DNA from: Hypomyces perniciosus
Lineage: Eukaryota > Ascomycota > Sordariomycetes > Hypocreales > Hypocreaceae
Length of the DNA: 64,000 bases
Direction: 5' to 3'
Assembly (NCBI GenBank): GCA_008477525.1
Contig: SPDT01000001.1
Location: 124,001 to 188,000, forward strand
Below the pieces are notes generated by a model, which had not been told where the DNA came from, made no database searches, and was given only the letters and a program-made list of their open reading frames with translations. The translations under genes and the position numbers were made by a program. Below are positions 10,906 to 21,233 of this stretch, piece after piece; position 1 is the stretch's first letter, and each line of letters opens with the position of its first letter.

Positions 10906-12195
10906 ACCTTTGTTGAGTTAATTAAACAGGAATTAAATATAGCACAGGTGGCTTTATGCTGCCCGTTCATATAGCGGGGTAACAACATTACAGGGCCTAA
11001 TAAAGGCCATAACAGGTAATTAAACTCTACTGTTACTTTTCTGGCTTAAGGAGGACAACCATCTTAAATCTTAAATTTAAAGCATTAACTAGGTGCGATA
11101 ATATAATTTACACTATCACTAATAAGCTTAAACCGGCCGCTATATTGCTGCCTTGGAAGGAGCGATGGATAAGCCAGAATTGGCTCTTTATCGCTTGTTA
11201 TATTATCTTTAAACGGTATATTAGTGTATAACCCAGGTGGGGCTGCAAAGCCACCTATAGCTTAAAGCTACCGCTGCGAAAATAATCAACTTGGAAGGCG
11301 TGGGATACTGGTTTCGCCTTTGACCGTACACAGTGCAAAACAACTTTCATGTAGATCTCTGTGAACAACCTTGCATAACTGAGTCGGAGCAAGTATTGCA
11401 AGGCATTTCTCAGAATCTCGGCGCTGAACAGACTCATTTGGCGTTTCCAAGTATTGCCACTCCTCTGACCGCTATCTTATGGATCTACTGCTAGTCTACT
11501 CCGTATGTATTTCCCGATATCTTAAGGGGAATCACAGGCTTATATGAAAGGCGCGATCGGGATTCCCCTAGCTTATTCGGTTATTAAACCTGCCTAACCC
11601 AGGCAAGACATAACTCGTATTTTCGGCAAAAGACTAGTTTTTTCCTAAGCAATCAACTATATTTTATATACGTACATAGGCGCAGCGGTATTTTAAGGGT
11701 AAAAAGGGTTTATAGACAAGGGTGTATTTATAATTATAGCTTGACAATCTGTACTTTTATATACATACAGCAACAGGGTCCTAAAGGGGTATATATAGTT
11801 TTAGTCCTATCTTATACAGCTATACCCTAGTAACTGGGATCTTACTAATCCGATGGAATCCTTGATAACCGGCGATAGTGCTTATCCTGCTTCTTAAGAG
11901 ACGAGACTGCCTAACCGGCGTTGTCGTCGGTTCGACTAAACCTGACCCTGTTGGCGTAGTGCTCCTACAACCCGACCATGGTCCTTGCTTGGGTCATAGG
12001 AAGAGTTCCTGCAACACTTCCCCTTTCCCTTTTTCATCCTTCCGCTAGCGTTAAAGGTATTTCGCATATTTAAAGAGAAGCTTTCCCATAAACTAAAGAC
12101 GTTTTACCCTCATCTCACTTGCACCTCCCACTTCATTAGCATCATTAATCAATTCTCTATTTATACAAATATCCCATTCAGAAATTCGATTCGCC
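10906..12195. other. intergenic, apart from the kinase fragment
   Basis: AT-moderate DNA with no further ORF. Short palindromic stretches occur (for example near 11510-11580) but no matching partner was seen. The last 130 bp carry a TATA-like CATATTTAAAG near 12067 and the leader of the next gene. Confidence 0.45.
11255..11450 (-). pseudogene. protein kinase catalytic-loop fragment
   Basis: The minus strand reads ILRNALQYLLRL and then, after a one-base frame change, CKVVHRDLHESC. This matches a helix E plus HRDL catalytic loop of a eukaryotic protein kinase. Nothing of the glycine loop, the VAIK lysine or the DFG motif was found beside it. It is therefore a short relic, probably left by transposon activity. 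The call rests on one motif. Confidence 0.35.
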
Positions 12196-12571
12196 ATGAA
12201 GGTCTACGTTACTCTTTTCACTCTTGTCGCAGGGTATTATGGCTCTCTAAAACCTTCATCCAGATAAAGACTAATAGATCCAGTGTCCTCGCCGGCCATA
12301 ACTGCAAGTGTCAGGATCCCTCTGGTACTGGTCCTCAGTGGAATGGGAAGACAGCAAGTGTCTGCGTTATTTTATCTTCTCTAGATACATCTTGCGGGAG
12401 CAATATCGTCTACCATGGCGAGCACCATCAGGCACGTATATATATTCTGCAAGGAATTATCTTTAACTAATTTGAAAGTAGTGCTCGAGCTCGTTAAACT
12501 GCCTTGATAGTGGGGCATTCAATTCAGCATGCCGAGCTTTGGGTGCCCCCGGCGCTTTCTGCTGGGACTAG
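12196..12571 (+). CDS. small cysteine-rich secreted protein, third exon out of phase
   Basis: Exon 1 (12196-12233) and exon 2 (12284-12435) give a clean signal peptide, MKVYVTLFTLVAGVLAG, then HNCKCQDPSGTGPQWNGKT. The intron 12234-12283 has an ACTAAT branch site 9 bases before the acceptor. A second intron (12436-12481, GTATAT...AGTAG, branch AACTAAT) leads to an exon whose sensible frame reads CLDSGAFNSACRALGAPG and ends TAG at 12569-12571. This is the C-terminal pattern of small fungal secreted cysteine proteins. The exon lengths (38+152+90) leave one base too many, so the second junction is wrong or the gene has a one-base insertion. About 93 aa if intact. The function is not known; it could be an effector-like or antimicrobial peptide. 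Confidence 0.55.
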
Positions 12572-13395
12572 CGGTGTCAAACTTAATGAATTCACTACCG
12601 GATTGGTCAAGAGTGGGTTCTCACAAGAAGAGAGTGATAGAGTCTGGAGAGCCGGAGTACGAAGTAGGCACGCAGGTAGTGACTATATTGATCTCTGCCC
12701 TTTCCTCCTTGGAGCAAAGGGCTCTTATAGTCCTTAGGCTCTGAGAGTCGGCTTCCTTCCTCCGTGACCCTCCGTTGGTGTGGATGTTCTCCCTCGAAGC
12801 TTCCCCGCATTGCGGGCGTTGCTCTCGTAGTCCTCCGGCCCGCTCCTGACAGGTGCAGGATTTCCGTGATAATGTCCCAGTTGGGCTGGCGGATGAGTTG
12901 ACAGATCCGGTCGGTAGTCCCCTCAGTACACGGGATAAACGTGGAATTTTCGGGGGGCCCTTCAATACCATCTAATCTCGAAACGATCGGGGTAGAAAGG
13001 CCAACTGTCACCAAGGCAGTGTGGTCAACAATTCAATGTCGATCTCCGTCAACTGTCAATTCAATCAACATAGAAGTTCCGTTGATTGAAAGAATTGACG
13101 AGATTGACGGGTGGGTCATATTACCCTAGAGGGAGCTACTTTACCCAGAGGAAGCCATCGCAACTCGCCAAATGAGCCCCATACCACCAGCCAGCACTGG
13201 AATGTACATCAGTCAAAAGTAAACAAACAATGCGTAACGCGCAATAATATAACAAAAATAAGCATTGCATGCATATATATACTCCCTCACTATTGCAGAG
13301 TAATTAAGGACCTTATTAGTTTACCGAATAGAGATCTTACCTCAAATCCCCAACTCCAGGTAGACGACTCATCTAACGCTTCTAGAAAACCTTCT
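12572..13395. other. no supported gene; possible old LINE sequence
   Basis: Overlapping minus-strand frames (12607-13014, 12621-12971) are arginine/threonine-rich with no domain. The stretch lies directly 3' of the LINE fragment at 13396-13730 and may belong to it. A run of near-palindromic CAATTC/GAATTG words occurs at about 13025-13105. Confidence 0.35.
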
Positions 13396-13730
13396 TTACC
13401 TCTCCGCCAGCAACCTATATAGGACGGGGCGCGGGAGTTTCAGCTCTAGGGGGGACCTTGGGGCCCCGAGTCCCCACCGTTCATAGTAGTCTGGGATTTT
13501 GCTAAGCCAGTCTCGTTCCTGTACTTCGGCGATCTTTTCTTTGACCCATCTTTTGATGTGCGTGATTGTCGCCCAATTCTGCGGGACGGCAGGGAGGGCG
13601 GCGCTTTGTTTAGCAAGCCGATCGGCCTGTTCATTGCCCATGACGTCCTCGTGTCCTGGCACCAACGAAACATAGGTCGTACAGGGGAGGGTGCTTTGTG
13701 ACAGTTTCTGGAAGCGTACATACACTCCAC
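13396..13730 (-). mobile_element. LINE fragment: end of RNase H and following region
   Basis: A 109-codon open frame on the minus strand carries the RNase H end motif VSLVPGHEDVMGNEQADRLA, followed by EVQERDWLSKIPDYYERW and RPVLYRLLAER. The same order of motifs is found in the AT-decayed LINE at 46500-50330 (VKERDWLSKTLEGYKR, LYPILYRLLAEK), so this is a clean piece of that family. It has no start or end of its own. Confidence 0.8.
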
Positions 13731-13740
13731 AGATTCGGGT

Positions 13741-14047
13741 AGAGTAGGTAACTCTGATAGATCAATTGTATTAATAACTGGCTAGTCCTTATACTTAAGG
13801 GACTACAGGAGGTATATATACAGAACGGCTATAGTGGTCGTGTCTATCTTATTCGACTGGCTCATGTTGAGTCGAGCCGACTCTATACAACTCAGTTGTC
13901 TTCGGTCGGGTCGACCGCATATAACCGTTTCCTGATTAGTCCTTTAGCCCGCCAGTTATTCCATAGCGGCCCTTATCATTGGCATCCTTCTGCCGTTGGC
14001 GGCGGGGCAGGCCAGGCCATACGGTCCTTATAACCTGGCTCGTGACA
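13741..14047 (-). mobile_element. possible solo LTR of another family
   Basis: The right end reads, on the minus strand, TGTCACGAGCCAGG, much like the TGTCACGACCC end of LTR family A. A TATA-like TGTATATATACC lies about 230 bp inside. The other end is not clear, because it abuts the LINE fragment. No second copy was seen in the window. Confidence 0.35.
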
Positions 14048-14593
14048 GAACTACTGCTATGGTACGTACCTGCGAGTTTCCAGTGAGATACCGGCTACTT
14101 ACCTTTTATTATCTAGTTACTTATCTTTAAACCTTTATCACTCTTCTCCAGGGTCTCAGTAGGGCGCCCCACTCTGTTCAAGCTTACTTTTGCATTTACC
14201 CCTATGTCAAAGTTCGCCCGCTTATAGAGGAGGCCATCGTTAAATCCCTGCTAGCATGTCATATCGTTTCTACTACTACAGGTACTGAGGTACGGACTAG
14301 TACTTGTAAATACTAGGCATAACGTAGGATATCTATTGATTGGGTAACAAGCTTATTTAGATAGGCAGCAGGCCACTAAGTTGCAACTTGTGATATGCGA
14401 TAGTAACTTCTGTAGGTGAGCTAATACTAAAAGTGGAATCGTTTTCACCCCTTGTGCTACCTATTATTTGTTTGTTATGTGAGATATAAAAGGGAAGCAA
14501 TTCCCTCCTAAACCCGTCCGTAATCCTACCATCTCACCGACAGCTCGAGTTTTATTCATTGCTCCATATCATCCCCCTAACCACAGATTCATA
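14048..14593. other. upstream region of the 14594 gene, otherwise empty
   Basis: No ORF seen. Near its end, TATAAAAG at 14485-14492 is about 105 bp before the ATG of the next gene and is a likely TATA box. The leader is pyrimidine-rich. Confidence 0.5.
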
Positions 14594-15086
14594 ATGGTAT
14601 CTTTTAAACACGCTATACTACTTCTTGCCTCAGCGTCTAGCTTGGCATCTGCTACTACGCTGGTATATACTAGAGTGAAATCGGATTACTCTAAAACCAA
14701 TACTGAACTGTCTATAGCATATCACTGGCAACTTTAACGTCTGGGTACAACGCAAAAATGGTCAAAATTCCTTGGTGGACGCGAAGCGCACTATATCAAT
14801 TGACGATGGCTGGGCATTCATATGGACCGACGATTCATCAGGCTCATCTTCCCTCCACTGCACCGGCGGTACCTTTCAATGGCCCAGCAACTTCGGTGAC
14901 GTCTGGTGGACTTACGACTTCGGAGATTGGTCAGGATACTTAGTGGATGGACGTAAGTACTGGTTGAGAACTTCCTATCACCTTAAAGTATCTATTAGTC
15001 GACTAATCACTTTTACGTTAGATCACAACCGCATCTACCCTACGAATGGAAAACAGAAATGTTGCTTGGATCGGAAGTGTGATTAG
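14594..15086 (+). CDS. small secreted protein, 122 aa, three exons
   Basis: Exons 14594-14662, 14718-14952 and 15022-15086 join in phase (69+235+65 = 369 bases). Introns are GTATAT...CTATAG (55 bp) and GTAAGT...GTTAG (69 bp, with a GACTAATC branch site). The protein starts with a good signal peptide (MVSFKHAILLLASASSLASA). The mature part is rich in W, D and G (GDVWWTYDFGDWSGYLVDG) with four cysteines, one after SSSLH and three in the tail (KCCLDRKC). A TATA box lies 105 bp upstream. No enzyme motif is visible. The size, secretion signal and setting between transposons suggest an effector-like or defence peptide; that is inference. It looks intact. Confidence 0.8.
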
Positions 15087-15189
15087 TAGTCATAACATAA
15101 AACAGGGGTCATCGGGCGCCTCAGTTCCATCTCTATTAATCTCTCTAAATAATAGCTTCCCAGCTAGCCAATTTATCATCCCTAGGAAA

Positions 15190-15576
15190 TGTCACGGCCC
15201 GACCATTATAAGAACGTGAGATGGTACGTACCCGGAGGAACCTCGGATGGACGAACCAATCAGCATTGGATCACTTGGGTCACCACGAACTATAAAGTGA
15301 TCCCAGTGAGCCAACGGAAGGACTCACCATGGATCATCAGGAAAACAAGTGTGATCCAAGGTGATCCACGATTATTCCCTTTGTATATATACGACTGGCT
15401 TGTCACTCATTTAGTATAGTTACTTAGACAGTCGTTAACCAATTGCATTCACCAGAATCACCTGTTCTACAGAATCGTGACTACGTTACCCTGCTCAGTA
15501 TTCATCCCTGACCTCTCTGTCAACATAAACCCACGAACCTCGGTTTATACCTTGAGAATCAACCCGGATCTTCACA
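15190..15576 (-). mobile_element. solo LTR, family A, copy 2 (387 bp, opposite strand)
   Basis: Reverse complement of the family A LTR: TGTCACGGCCCGACC at the left end, GGATCTTCACA at the right. Inside is the same conserved block as in the copies at 8852 and 25006 (AACCTCGGTTTAT, CACGATTCTGTAGAACAGG as its complement). The 5-bp flanks do not match. The 76-codon ORF across it is a shadow. Confidence 0.8.
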
Positions 15577-15700
15577 GTTTTGTAACGAACCGTTATACCG
15601 TCACGCCAATAGGCAAAAGAATGGGCTAATAATCGCATTTGTAGCAATGATCATAACGGTACCAACTGTATATAAGGGAAACGTGCTCGGAACGTGACAG

Positions 15701-15848
15701 GTTTGTAAGGCAATTTTAAAGCCACTTTTCGACTATCTAGTAATAGCCTTGTATACATGTATGAGTATGTATTGATGGTCCGTGCTTATAAAATCACGAA
15801 GAGTGTAAAGAGGACAGCGATTTCGCTATATACTAACTGTATATAAGA
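15701..15848. repeat. direct repeat with 16333-16473, first copy
   Basis: Starts GGTTTGTAAGGCAATTTTAA and ends near ACTAACTGTA; the second copy starts GGTTTATAAGGCAATTTTAA and ends CTTAACTGTA. The middle shares TGGTCCGTGCTTA. The two copies are about 630 bp apart with many point differences and no coding content. They may be ends of an old element. Confidence 0.5.
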
Positions 15849-16332
15849 GCCGGTAAAGTGGAATGCCTAGGCCAAAGTGAGGATAATGGTATTAATGTGG
15901 GGAAGCTGGAGCTATACTTATCCAAGCCGAGTGAATGACCTTACTATGTAAACCAGCATCCTTGGCACCTTGGTTGTTAGACGTCGACTTGCCATAAACC
16001 AATGATATAACATCCAACGAATTGTAGAATAGTAGAAAAATCATATTTACATTATCTTGGATCATTTATAAATTGCTTTAGGTTGCGCTAAGGCAGAAAG
16101 TAAGAAAACAATTGACATATAAATGCGCATATAATTCACAGCCCACTTGACATATAGTTAAATTTAAGGGTATGTACGGAGTATGTACCAAGGGACGAGT
16201 ATTTCCTATTTTGTATTAGCCTTTGCACTGTCTACAATTCACGTGCTATGTATGCCGATGGCTCTATATACTTCTTAGGACCTTAAAGGTACTTCCTCCC
16301 CGCGGCCTAGTTCTGTAAGTCCATAATAGGCT

Positions 16333-16473
16333 AGGTTTATAAGGCAATTTTAAAGCCAGTTTCGACGGTCCAGTAATGGCCACATATATAAATGTATACC
16401 GCAGGTACTAGTGGTCCGTGCTTAGAAATCTGGAAAGTGTATTGACAGGACGCCCATTTCGCTCTTAACTGTA
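16333..16473. repeat. direct repeat with 15701-15848, second copy
   Basis: See the first copy for shared words. It ends directly against the LINE 3' end at 16476, so the LINE may have inserted at its border. Confidence 0.5.
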
Positions 16474-16475
16474 AA

Positions 16476-16634
16476 AAGTAGTAGAAAGACACAAGACTTG
16501 CAAGGCATGATAGACAGAAGAAGGATACCGCATGGGCTTTTGGGAGATATGACAAACTTGAGAAAGACACATGTACACTAGCTAAAGTTGCCCTTTCGGC
16601 TTAGCCGCCGGGCGTCAATAAATTGTATTGTAAA
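16476..16634 (+). mobile_element. LINE 3' end only, plus strand
   Basis: About 160 bp that match the last part of the LINE at 2690-4308: a shared GGGCTTTTGGGAGATA block, then GCCGCCGGGCGT, ending AATAAATTGTATTGTA. Strong 5' truncation is normal for LINE insertion. Confidence 0.75.
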
Positions 16635-16684
16635 AAGTAAAAAAAAAAAGCTATCTTCTTATTGGTCAAAAAATAGGCGAGCCT

Positions 16685-16760
16685 ATACAATTTACATTGT
16701 ATTTATTAACGCCCGGCGGCTCTGGCCGAAAGGGCAACTTTAGATAGTGTACATGTTTTT
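16685..16760 (-). mobile_element. LINE 3' end only, minus strand, tail to tail with the previous copy
   Basis: TACAATTTACATTGTATTTA, then ACGCCCGGCGGCTCTGG, is the reversed LINE 3' end. It lies 50 bp from the tail of the plus-strand copy, forming an imperfect inverted repeat. Confidence 0.7.
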
Positions 16761-16899
16761 CCATAATACTCTCCATTTTCTCTTCAGGAAATCTAATCCG
16801 GATGGATAGGTATCGTACGGAAAGTGGAGCACGATTAGTCGGGCCGGTTTTGCGTTCTCAGCAAGCAGCATTGCGTCTCCAGGTCCACCTGTATTAGTG

Positions 16900-17806
16900 G
16901 AACGGGCTTGTCGGTTTAACGGGTGGGCGTGTTAGTTTGAATACAATCCGACATGCTTTGCAGAAGGAATATAAACGCGAGTGGAAGTCAATGCAACGGA
17001 TTGAGAGATTAGAAGAAACAGCAGCCCTTCGGCTACAATTCGCACAAGATTGGGAAGGCCGTGAAGAAGAATTGACAGAGGTCTTGCGTTCTGAAAACAA
17101 TCCCTGAAAATATATGCTAACTGCTATCCAGGCCATCTTCTCGGGTAAGTCTTCTTTGCAAAACCAGCCCAATAACAGGCGCGGCTGGGTATTCCGGAAG
17201 CCTTATGAGAAGTTCCACAGGGCTATGGTCAACGCTACAATCCATGGGAAGTCAAAGATCTTGTCGGATAATATCGGAATGTGGTGATGGGAATACGAGG
17301 TCGACAGCCTCACTTTCACGGCTAAATGCTACTTAAAGGAATGCTTACGCAGCCTCTCTTCGTGTATAAAGATAGCGGGGGAGGAAGCCAATTAGCAGGA
17401 GAGGGGAAAAAAAAGAAAGAAAAAACATACACTTTTTGATGATATGTTCAGGCTGATTACATAACAGTATAATCCAACAGATCTCTTTAATGGTATGGGT
17501 AGGTATCTGGAAAGGGGATAGGACTAACCTAATAATCATGGAACGCGATAAGACGAGCCGGAAGAGAGTATATACTGCCAAAAGCTATCCGAAAGCTCTA
17601 GAAGAAAGTCTTCTTTCACATTACGATGGTACACGGATGTTCCAGCACGATAACGCCGGAATTCATACTGCAATAAGCACCACAGCATAGCTTCAAATCC
17701 ACGTAACCGAGTATATCGACTTTCCGCCTCATTCGCCAGACCTGGCCCAATTGAACATGCCTGGCATGCCCCGAAGGCCCATCTAAAGAATCGCTATTGG
17801 TGTGAG
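16900..17806 (+). mobile_element. Tc1/mariner transposase relic
   Basis: Broken plus-strand frames follow the order of a Tc1-type transposase. A helix-turn-helix end (SLNTIRHALQKEYKREWK) and the linker (EETAALRLQFAQDWE) lie at about 16930-17080. The region around the first catalytic aspartate is now IFSGKSSLQ, so the Asp looks lost. RGWVFRKPYEKFHRA follows at about 17170. The second part (17490-17690) has MERDKTSRKRVYTAKSY and FQHDNAGIH with the second Asp, then after a TAG the box PPHSPDLAQL. The 5' end and terminal repeats are missing. The 3' part runs into the stop region of the next gene at about 17806. Confidence 0.75.
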
Positions 17807-19309
17807 CTAAGTAACAGGAATAGCTTCATAAAGAATAGCAATCGCCTCACAAAAATGCATCATATCATCCCAAACATAATTCCGCACATACTGCTGGCCA
17901 TAGCCCTGTATTAGTCTAGATACAGCCCTCATGGAAGAAGGTGTATCAACATAACGCGGAGGAGCAGTCGAGTCAGTGGTGTTTGGAACGCGACCGAACC
18001 TCCACGAAAAACCATTCTCAACAAGGAAACGCTCAGCTATTCTCTGAGACTCCCTCCAATCAATGCTGGCAGCCCAAAACGTGGGGTGATGCCCAAAGAG
18101 CGAACGAGACACATCGTCCAATCGCCGACGACAAACATCAGAACCAAGTTCCAAAAACCTCTCCACTTCACCAATAGGGAAAACTGAATGTCCAATCATT
18201 GTCCGAGGCGAGAGCATGACTGCTTTGTTATCGTTCCCAGACTGACTGTTGCTTCCAGGTGGAAGGGCAGTGCCGGGTCGAAGGATGGTTCCAGGTTGAT
18301 CAGAAAATAACTGACCCGCAGGACCAAACCCTTCGGTCGGGTTCTCGGCCTCAACTTTTTCAGGCGGGATTCGAATGAGAAGGTCCTTCGCATATGCAGC
18401 TGCTGCCATTGCTGCATACCCCTGCCACTGCTTGTTCTTATGGGTGTCAGAGTAGTCGCATATGCCCCGGATAATCAGGCAGGGGAAGTGGTTCATTAAC
18501 CCTGCGGCTTCCATTTCGAAGCACAGGACGTCCTTTTCCACGGCAAGCTTGTCCCTAACCTGAGCATCTTTCATCAGTTGGTTCGCCGACGCAATCAAGC
18601 CGTAATGGACGGCCGGATTATCCTCGTAGTCATCCTCCCGGGGCTTTCGTTTTACGAGCCTTGACGGATCATCTCCGTAAACTTCCGCATTGGATATTTC
18701 GTCGTTAAGAAGATTGGTGACGATCGATTGATATAATCTATCACTGCTTGGGGGTGGTCGCTCGTATTTCTTCCGGAGTCTTGGGTTCTTTTCGATAATC
18801 TTCCTGATAGTGTCATCAAGTTGATGACCCTCGTTCTCGTATTGGGCCCTGATATTACTGACTGCTGCCCTTAGGAGCGTGGGAGGCTGGTTCAAGAACC
18901 CAGTAATTCGAAATGCCTGATTCTGGACCGTTTTCCCAAAATCATACTGCATCACACCACCCCGTCCATCACGAGGGGTGCTAACCACGATGTCGCCCAG
19001 CCGGATGTCGTGCCTTCGGCTTGGAGCGCCACCACCAATGCCGACCATCAGGCCAATCCTAATATTGCGAAACGTGCGCAGCATGCCGCTGGCAACATTT
19101 GCTGTAGCTGTTGTTCCATACTCTCCATCGGGCAATACAGCAATAACGACGTTATGGTTTCCAATTTTGCCTAGTGTATAGCTGTTGGTATCACCTGGCG
19201 CGACATGCTCAGGTGGGCCGTGCTTCTCGTCGAGAAGGTTTTGTGCGGCAACAGATTCTGTGACTATGGCGCACATCTAGCCCACAGTATAGTCCTTCGG
19301 GTTTGCCAT
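17807..19309 (-). CDS. nucleoside phosphorylase-domain protein (NLR N-terminal type), early in-frame stop
   Basis: The frame from ATG 19276 gives 489 aa. Residues 1-310 are a phosphorylase superfamily (PNP_UDP) domain: glycine-rich MVGIGGGAP near residue 80, RLGDIVVSTP near 95, VMQYDFGKTVQ near 112, and VLCFEMEAAGLMNHFPCL with RGICDYSDTHKN near 255-285. Fungal NLR-type proteins often start with this domain. In the same frame a better start lies at 19309 (MANPKDYTVG), but the next codon is TAG (19277-19279) where this family normally has TGG (Trp). A G to A change thus removes the first 11 residues unless translation starts at 19276. There is no NACHT or repeat region. Instead a linker and an unfamiliar C-terminal part of about 140 aa follow, ending beside a Tc1 relic. 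Confidence 0.8.
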
Positions 19310-19508
19310 GCTTATAGAGTGACTGGAGGGGCGGAAGATCGTCAAGCTCTCGAATGGGTGTGTGGCAGCAGGCTCTGCTGACAGTATTCTGTCAATGACG
19401 TTCACAGGAGCACCTCGTTCGGATCCTGTGGAGATGAGAGCAACGATGTTTTTCTAAAGCAATCAAGCTGCCAATAAAGAAATCTCCAGCGTAAAGAATA
19501 GAGAGGGG

Positions 19509-19758
19509 CAACCGGTGTGCAAAAAAAAAAGAAAAAGGGGGGGGACCGCAAAAGGTTTTTGACTACAAACAAAGCCTCAAATAGCGGGTTTTAAAAAAAT
19601 CATTAAAAAGCTTATAAATACCAAAGCATCTTTGAGTATCTTAAATGATTTTTTTTTGGAAATTTTCCTATCTTGTTTTGGTGTTTCTATGACGATTGCT
19701 TATAGAGCAATTCGCGGGGAAATGTGCTTTGCAGTCTCTGTTTTTTGCACACCAGTTG
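19509..19758. mobile_element. 250-bp MITE, first copy
   Basis: Inverted ends CAACCGGTGTGCAAAAA and TTTTTTGCACACCAGTTG. The interior shares CGCGGGGAAATGTGCTTTGC and ACCGCAAAAGG with the inverted second copy at 22442-22675. No transposase frame. The flanks show no clear duplication. Confidence 0.8.
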
Positions 19759-20910
19759 AGTTGAAAAAACGAAGGTCGTTTTGCTTGCAAGGGTTATCTT
19801 TTGCTACATATGAGTTGCTGCCACCGATCAAGAGCTGGGTCGTATTCTTAACGGCAGCAACATAGCATTGTGGACGCGACTGTCAAGCACAGCATTGGGG
19901 GGAGCACAAGAAGTACTGCAAGTCGTATCTGATGACGCCGACATGGCAGACAGGCGGGATTCTCGACGGCCGAACTCCAGACTTTGTGAGCGATTCTGAA
20001 AACATGTCGGTCTTTTGAGGGCCGAAATCCCTTTAGTGCAACGTTCGGGCTCTTGATATTCTCCAGCTAAGTATAAACGAAGACGAAACTTACGATGCTG
20101 ACCTGCGGTTGCTGTTCACTGGTACGCTACAAAGTGTAATTTGTGCAAATATCCTCCATGCTCAAGTCTGACTTTTCGATACTATCCAGCATCTGGGGGT
20201 CTGCGAAATGTCGTGAAGACAGTCACTTCAATTCCAGACTCGTTCAAATCTGTTTGCATAACATTAAACGACAAAAGATATCGACATTGTTGCCCGAATG
20301 CAAAGAAATTAATTATTTATATTCTTAATGTTATTAAAAATAATACGAAAGAAAAGATTATATATAATAGCTATTTAGTATAATGACTATTGTTTAATAT
20401 AAATTGGAGACTTGGGTTGGACGGTCACTGCGGAGGCATCACCTATTGCCTCTATTATCTACGTTTGCATATTTAGAGAATTAATGATGCACGTTTGAAA
20501 GACACATCAAGAACATCAGTTCTCGCGTTGTTGGATTGCATTTCTGGACAATGAAATGTTGAGGCTGACCAAACAGCTGACAGACAACGAGAAGGTTGAA
20601 GGTTGGGGTGCTGGGTTAGGGTAACTACAAGTACCCGTAGTAGTCCGTACGAACATTTACACATTATATGAACACCTGCTTGCGCCAAACATATCTATCA
20701 CCGGTAGTGTTTGAACTGAAAAAATGGACATGTAAATCGACCGACCAAAGAAAAATCCGCATTGCAAATACTTCCTCCTTTGAATATCTCACTATTGTGT
20801 GATTTATTTAACAATCCCTTGATTTACTCGATGTTGAAAGGCTTGGAGGTACGTACTGACCCCACCAGTCCTAGGTTGTTAGCACACCTACAGTGGCCCA
20901 TCAGCGACCG
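19759..20910. other. no supported gene
   Basis: Short frames only. An AT-rich stretch at 20300-20410 holds poly-A/T words. I see no repeat partner. The last part lies upstream of the heat shock gene. Confidence 0.5.
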
Positions 20911-20919
20911 AAGATGCTG

Positions 20920-20927
20920 GAAGCTTC
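20920..20927. promoter_or_regulatory. heat-shock element, upstream
   Basis: GAAGCTTC in TGGAAGCTTCCAG is a tail-to-head pair of the nGAAn heat-shock unit, about 310 bp before the small heat shock gene. It is a likely Hsf1 site. Confidence 0.55.
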
Positions 20928-21023
20928 CAGTATCTCTCAGTGAGTTCTTCGCGATACGAGCATCATCGTGAAATCACCTCTTCATACCAACATCGCGATC
21001 GCATGATTGTTATCGCACCATTA

Positions 21024-21034
21024 TTCTAGAATTC
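21024..21034. promoter_or_regulatory. heat-shock element, proximal
   Basis: TTCTAGAATTC is a TTCnnGAA pair plus a further TTC, 70 bp before the TATA box of the small heat shock gene. It fits the promoter and supports heat control. Confidence 0.65.
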
Positions 21035-21100
21035 ACCAATGGCTACTTTCAAGGACATTCACGAACCTCGGAGAACCATCTCCGAGCGCACCACTTCAAG

Positions 21101-21107
21101 TATAAAG
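21101..21107 (+). promoter_or_regulatory. TATA box of the small heat shock gene
   Basis: TATAAAG at 21101-21107 lies 133 bp before ATG 21234 and downstream of the in-frame ATG at 21039. It therefore places transcription start after 21039 and decides for the later start codon. Confidence 0.7.
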
Positions 21108-21233
21108 AATCCAGTCGCAATCCCCTCGCCACTTATTCTCATCTCTATCAGACAACACACTTCAAACACAACACACAAGCAACAAGCAATCTGCAGAACA
21201 TCTCTTCATCAACGACCTCGACGCACTTGCACA

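Noticed and set aside
21039..21233. N-terminal extension of the small heat shock protein (in-frame ATG at 21039)
   Set aside because: A TATA box at 21101 lies inside it, the extension has no domain, and family members start at the MAFFQRN-type methionine.
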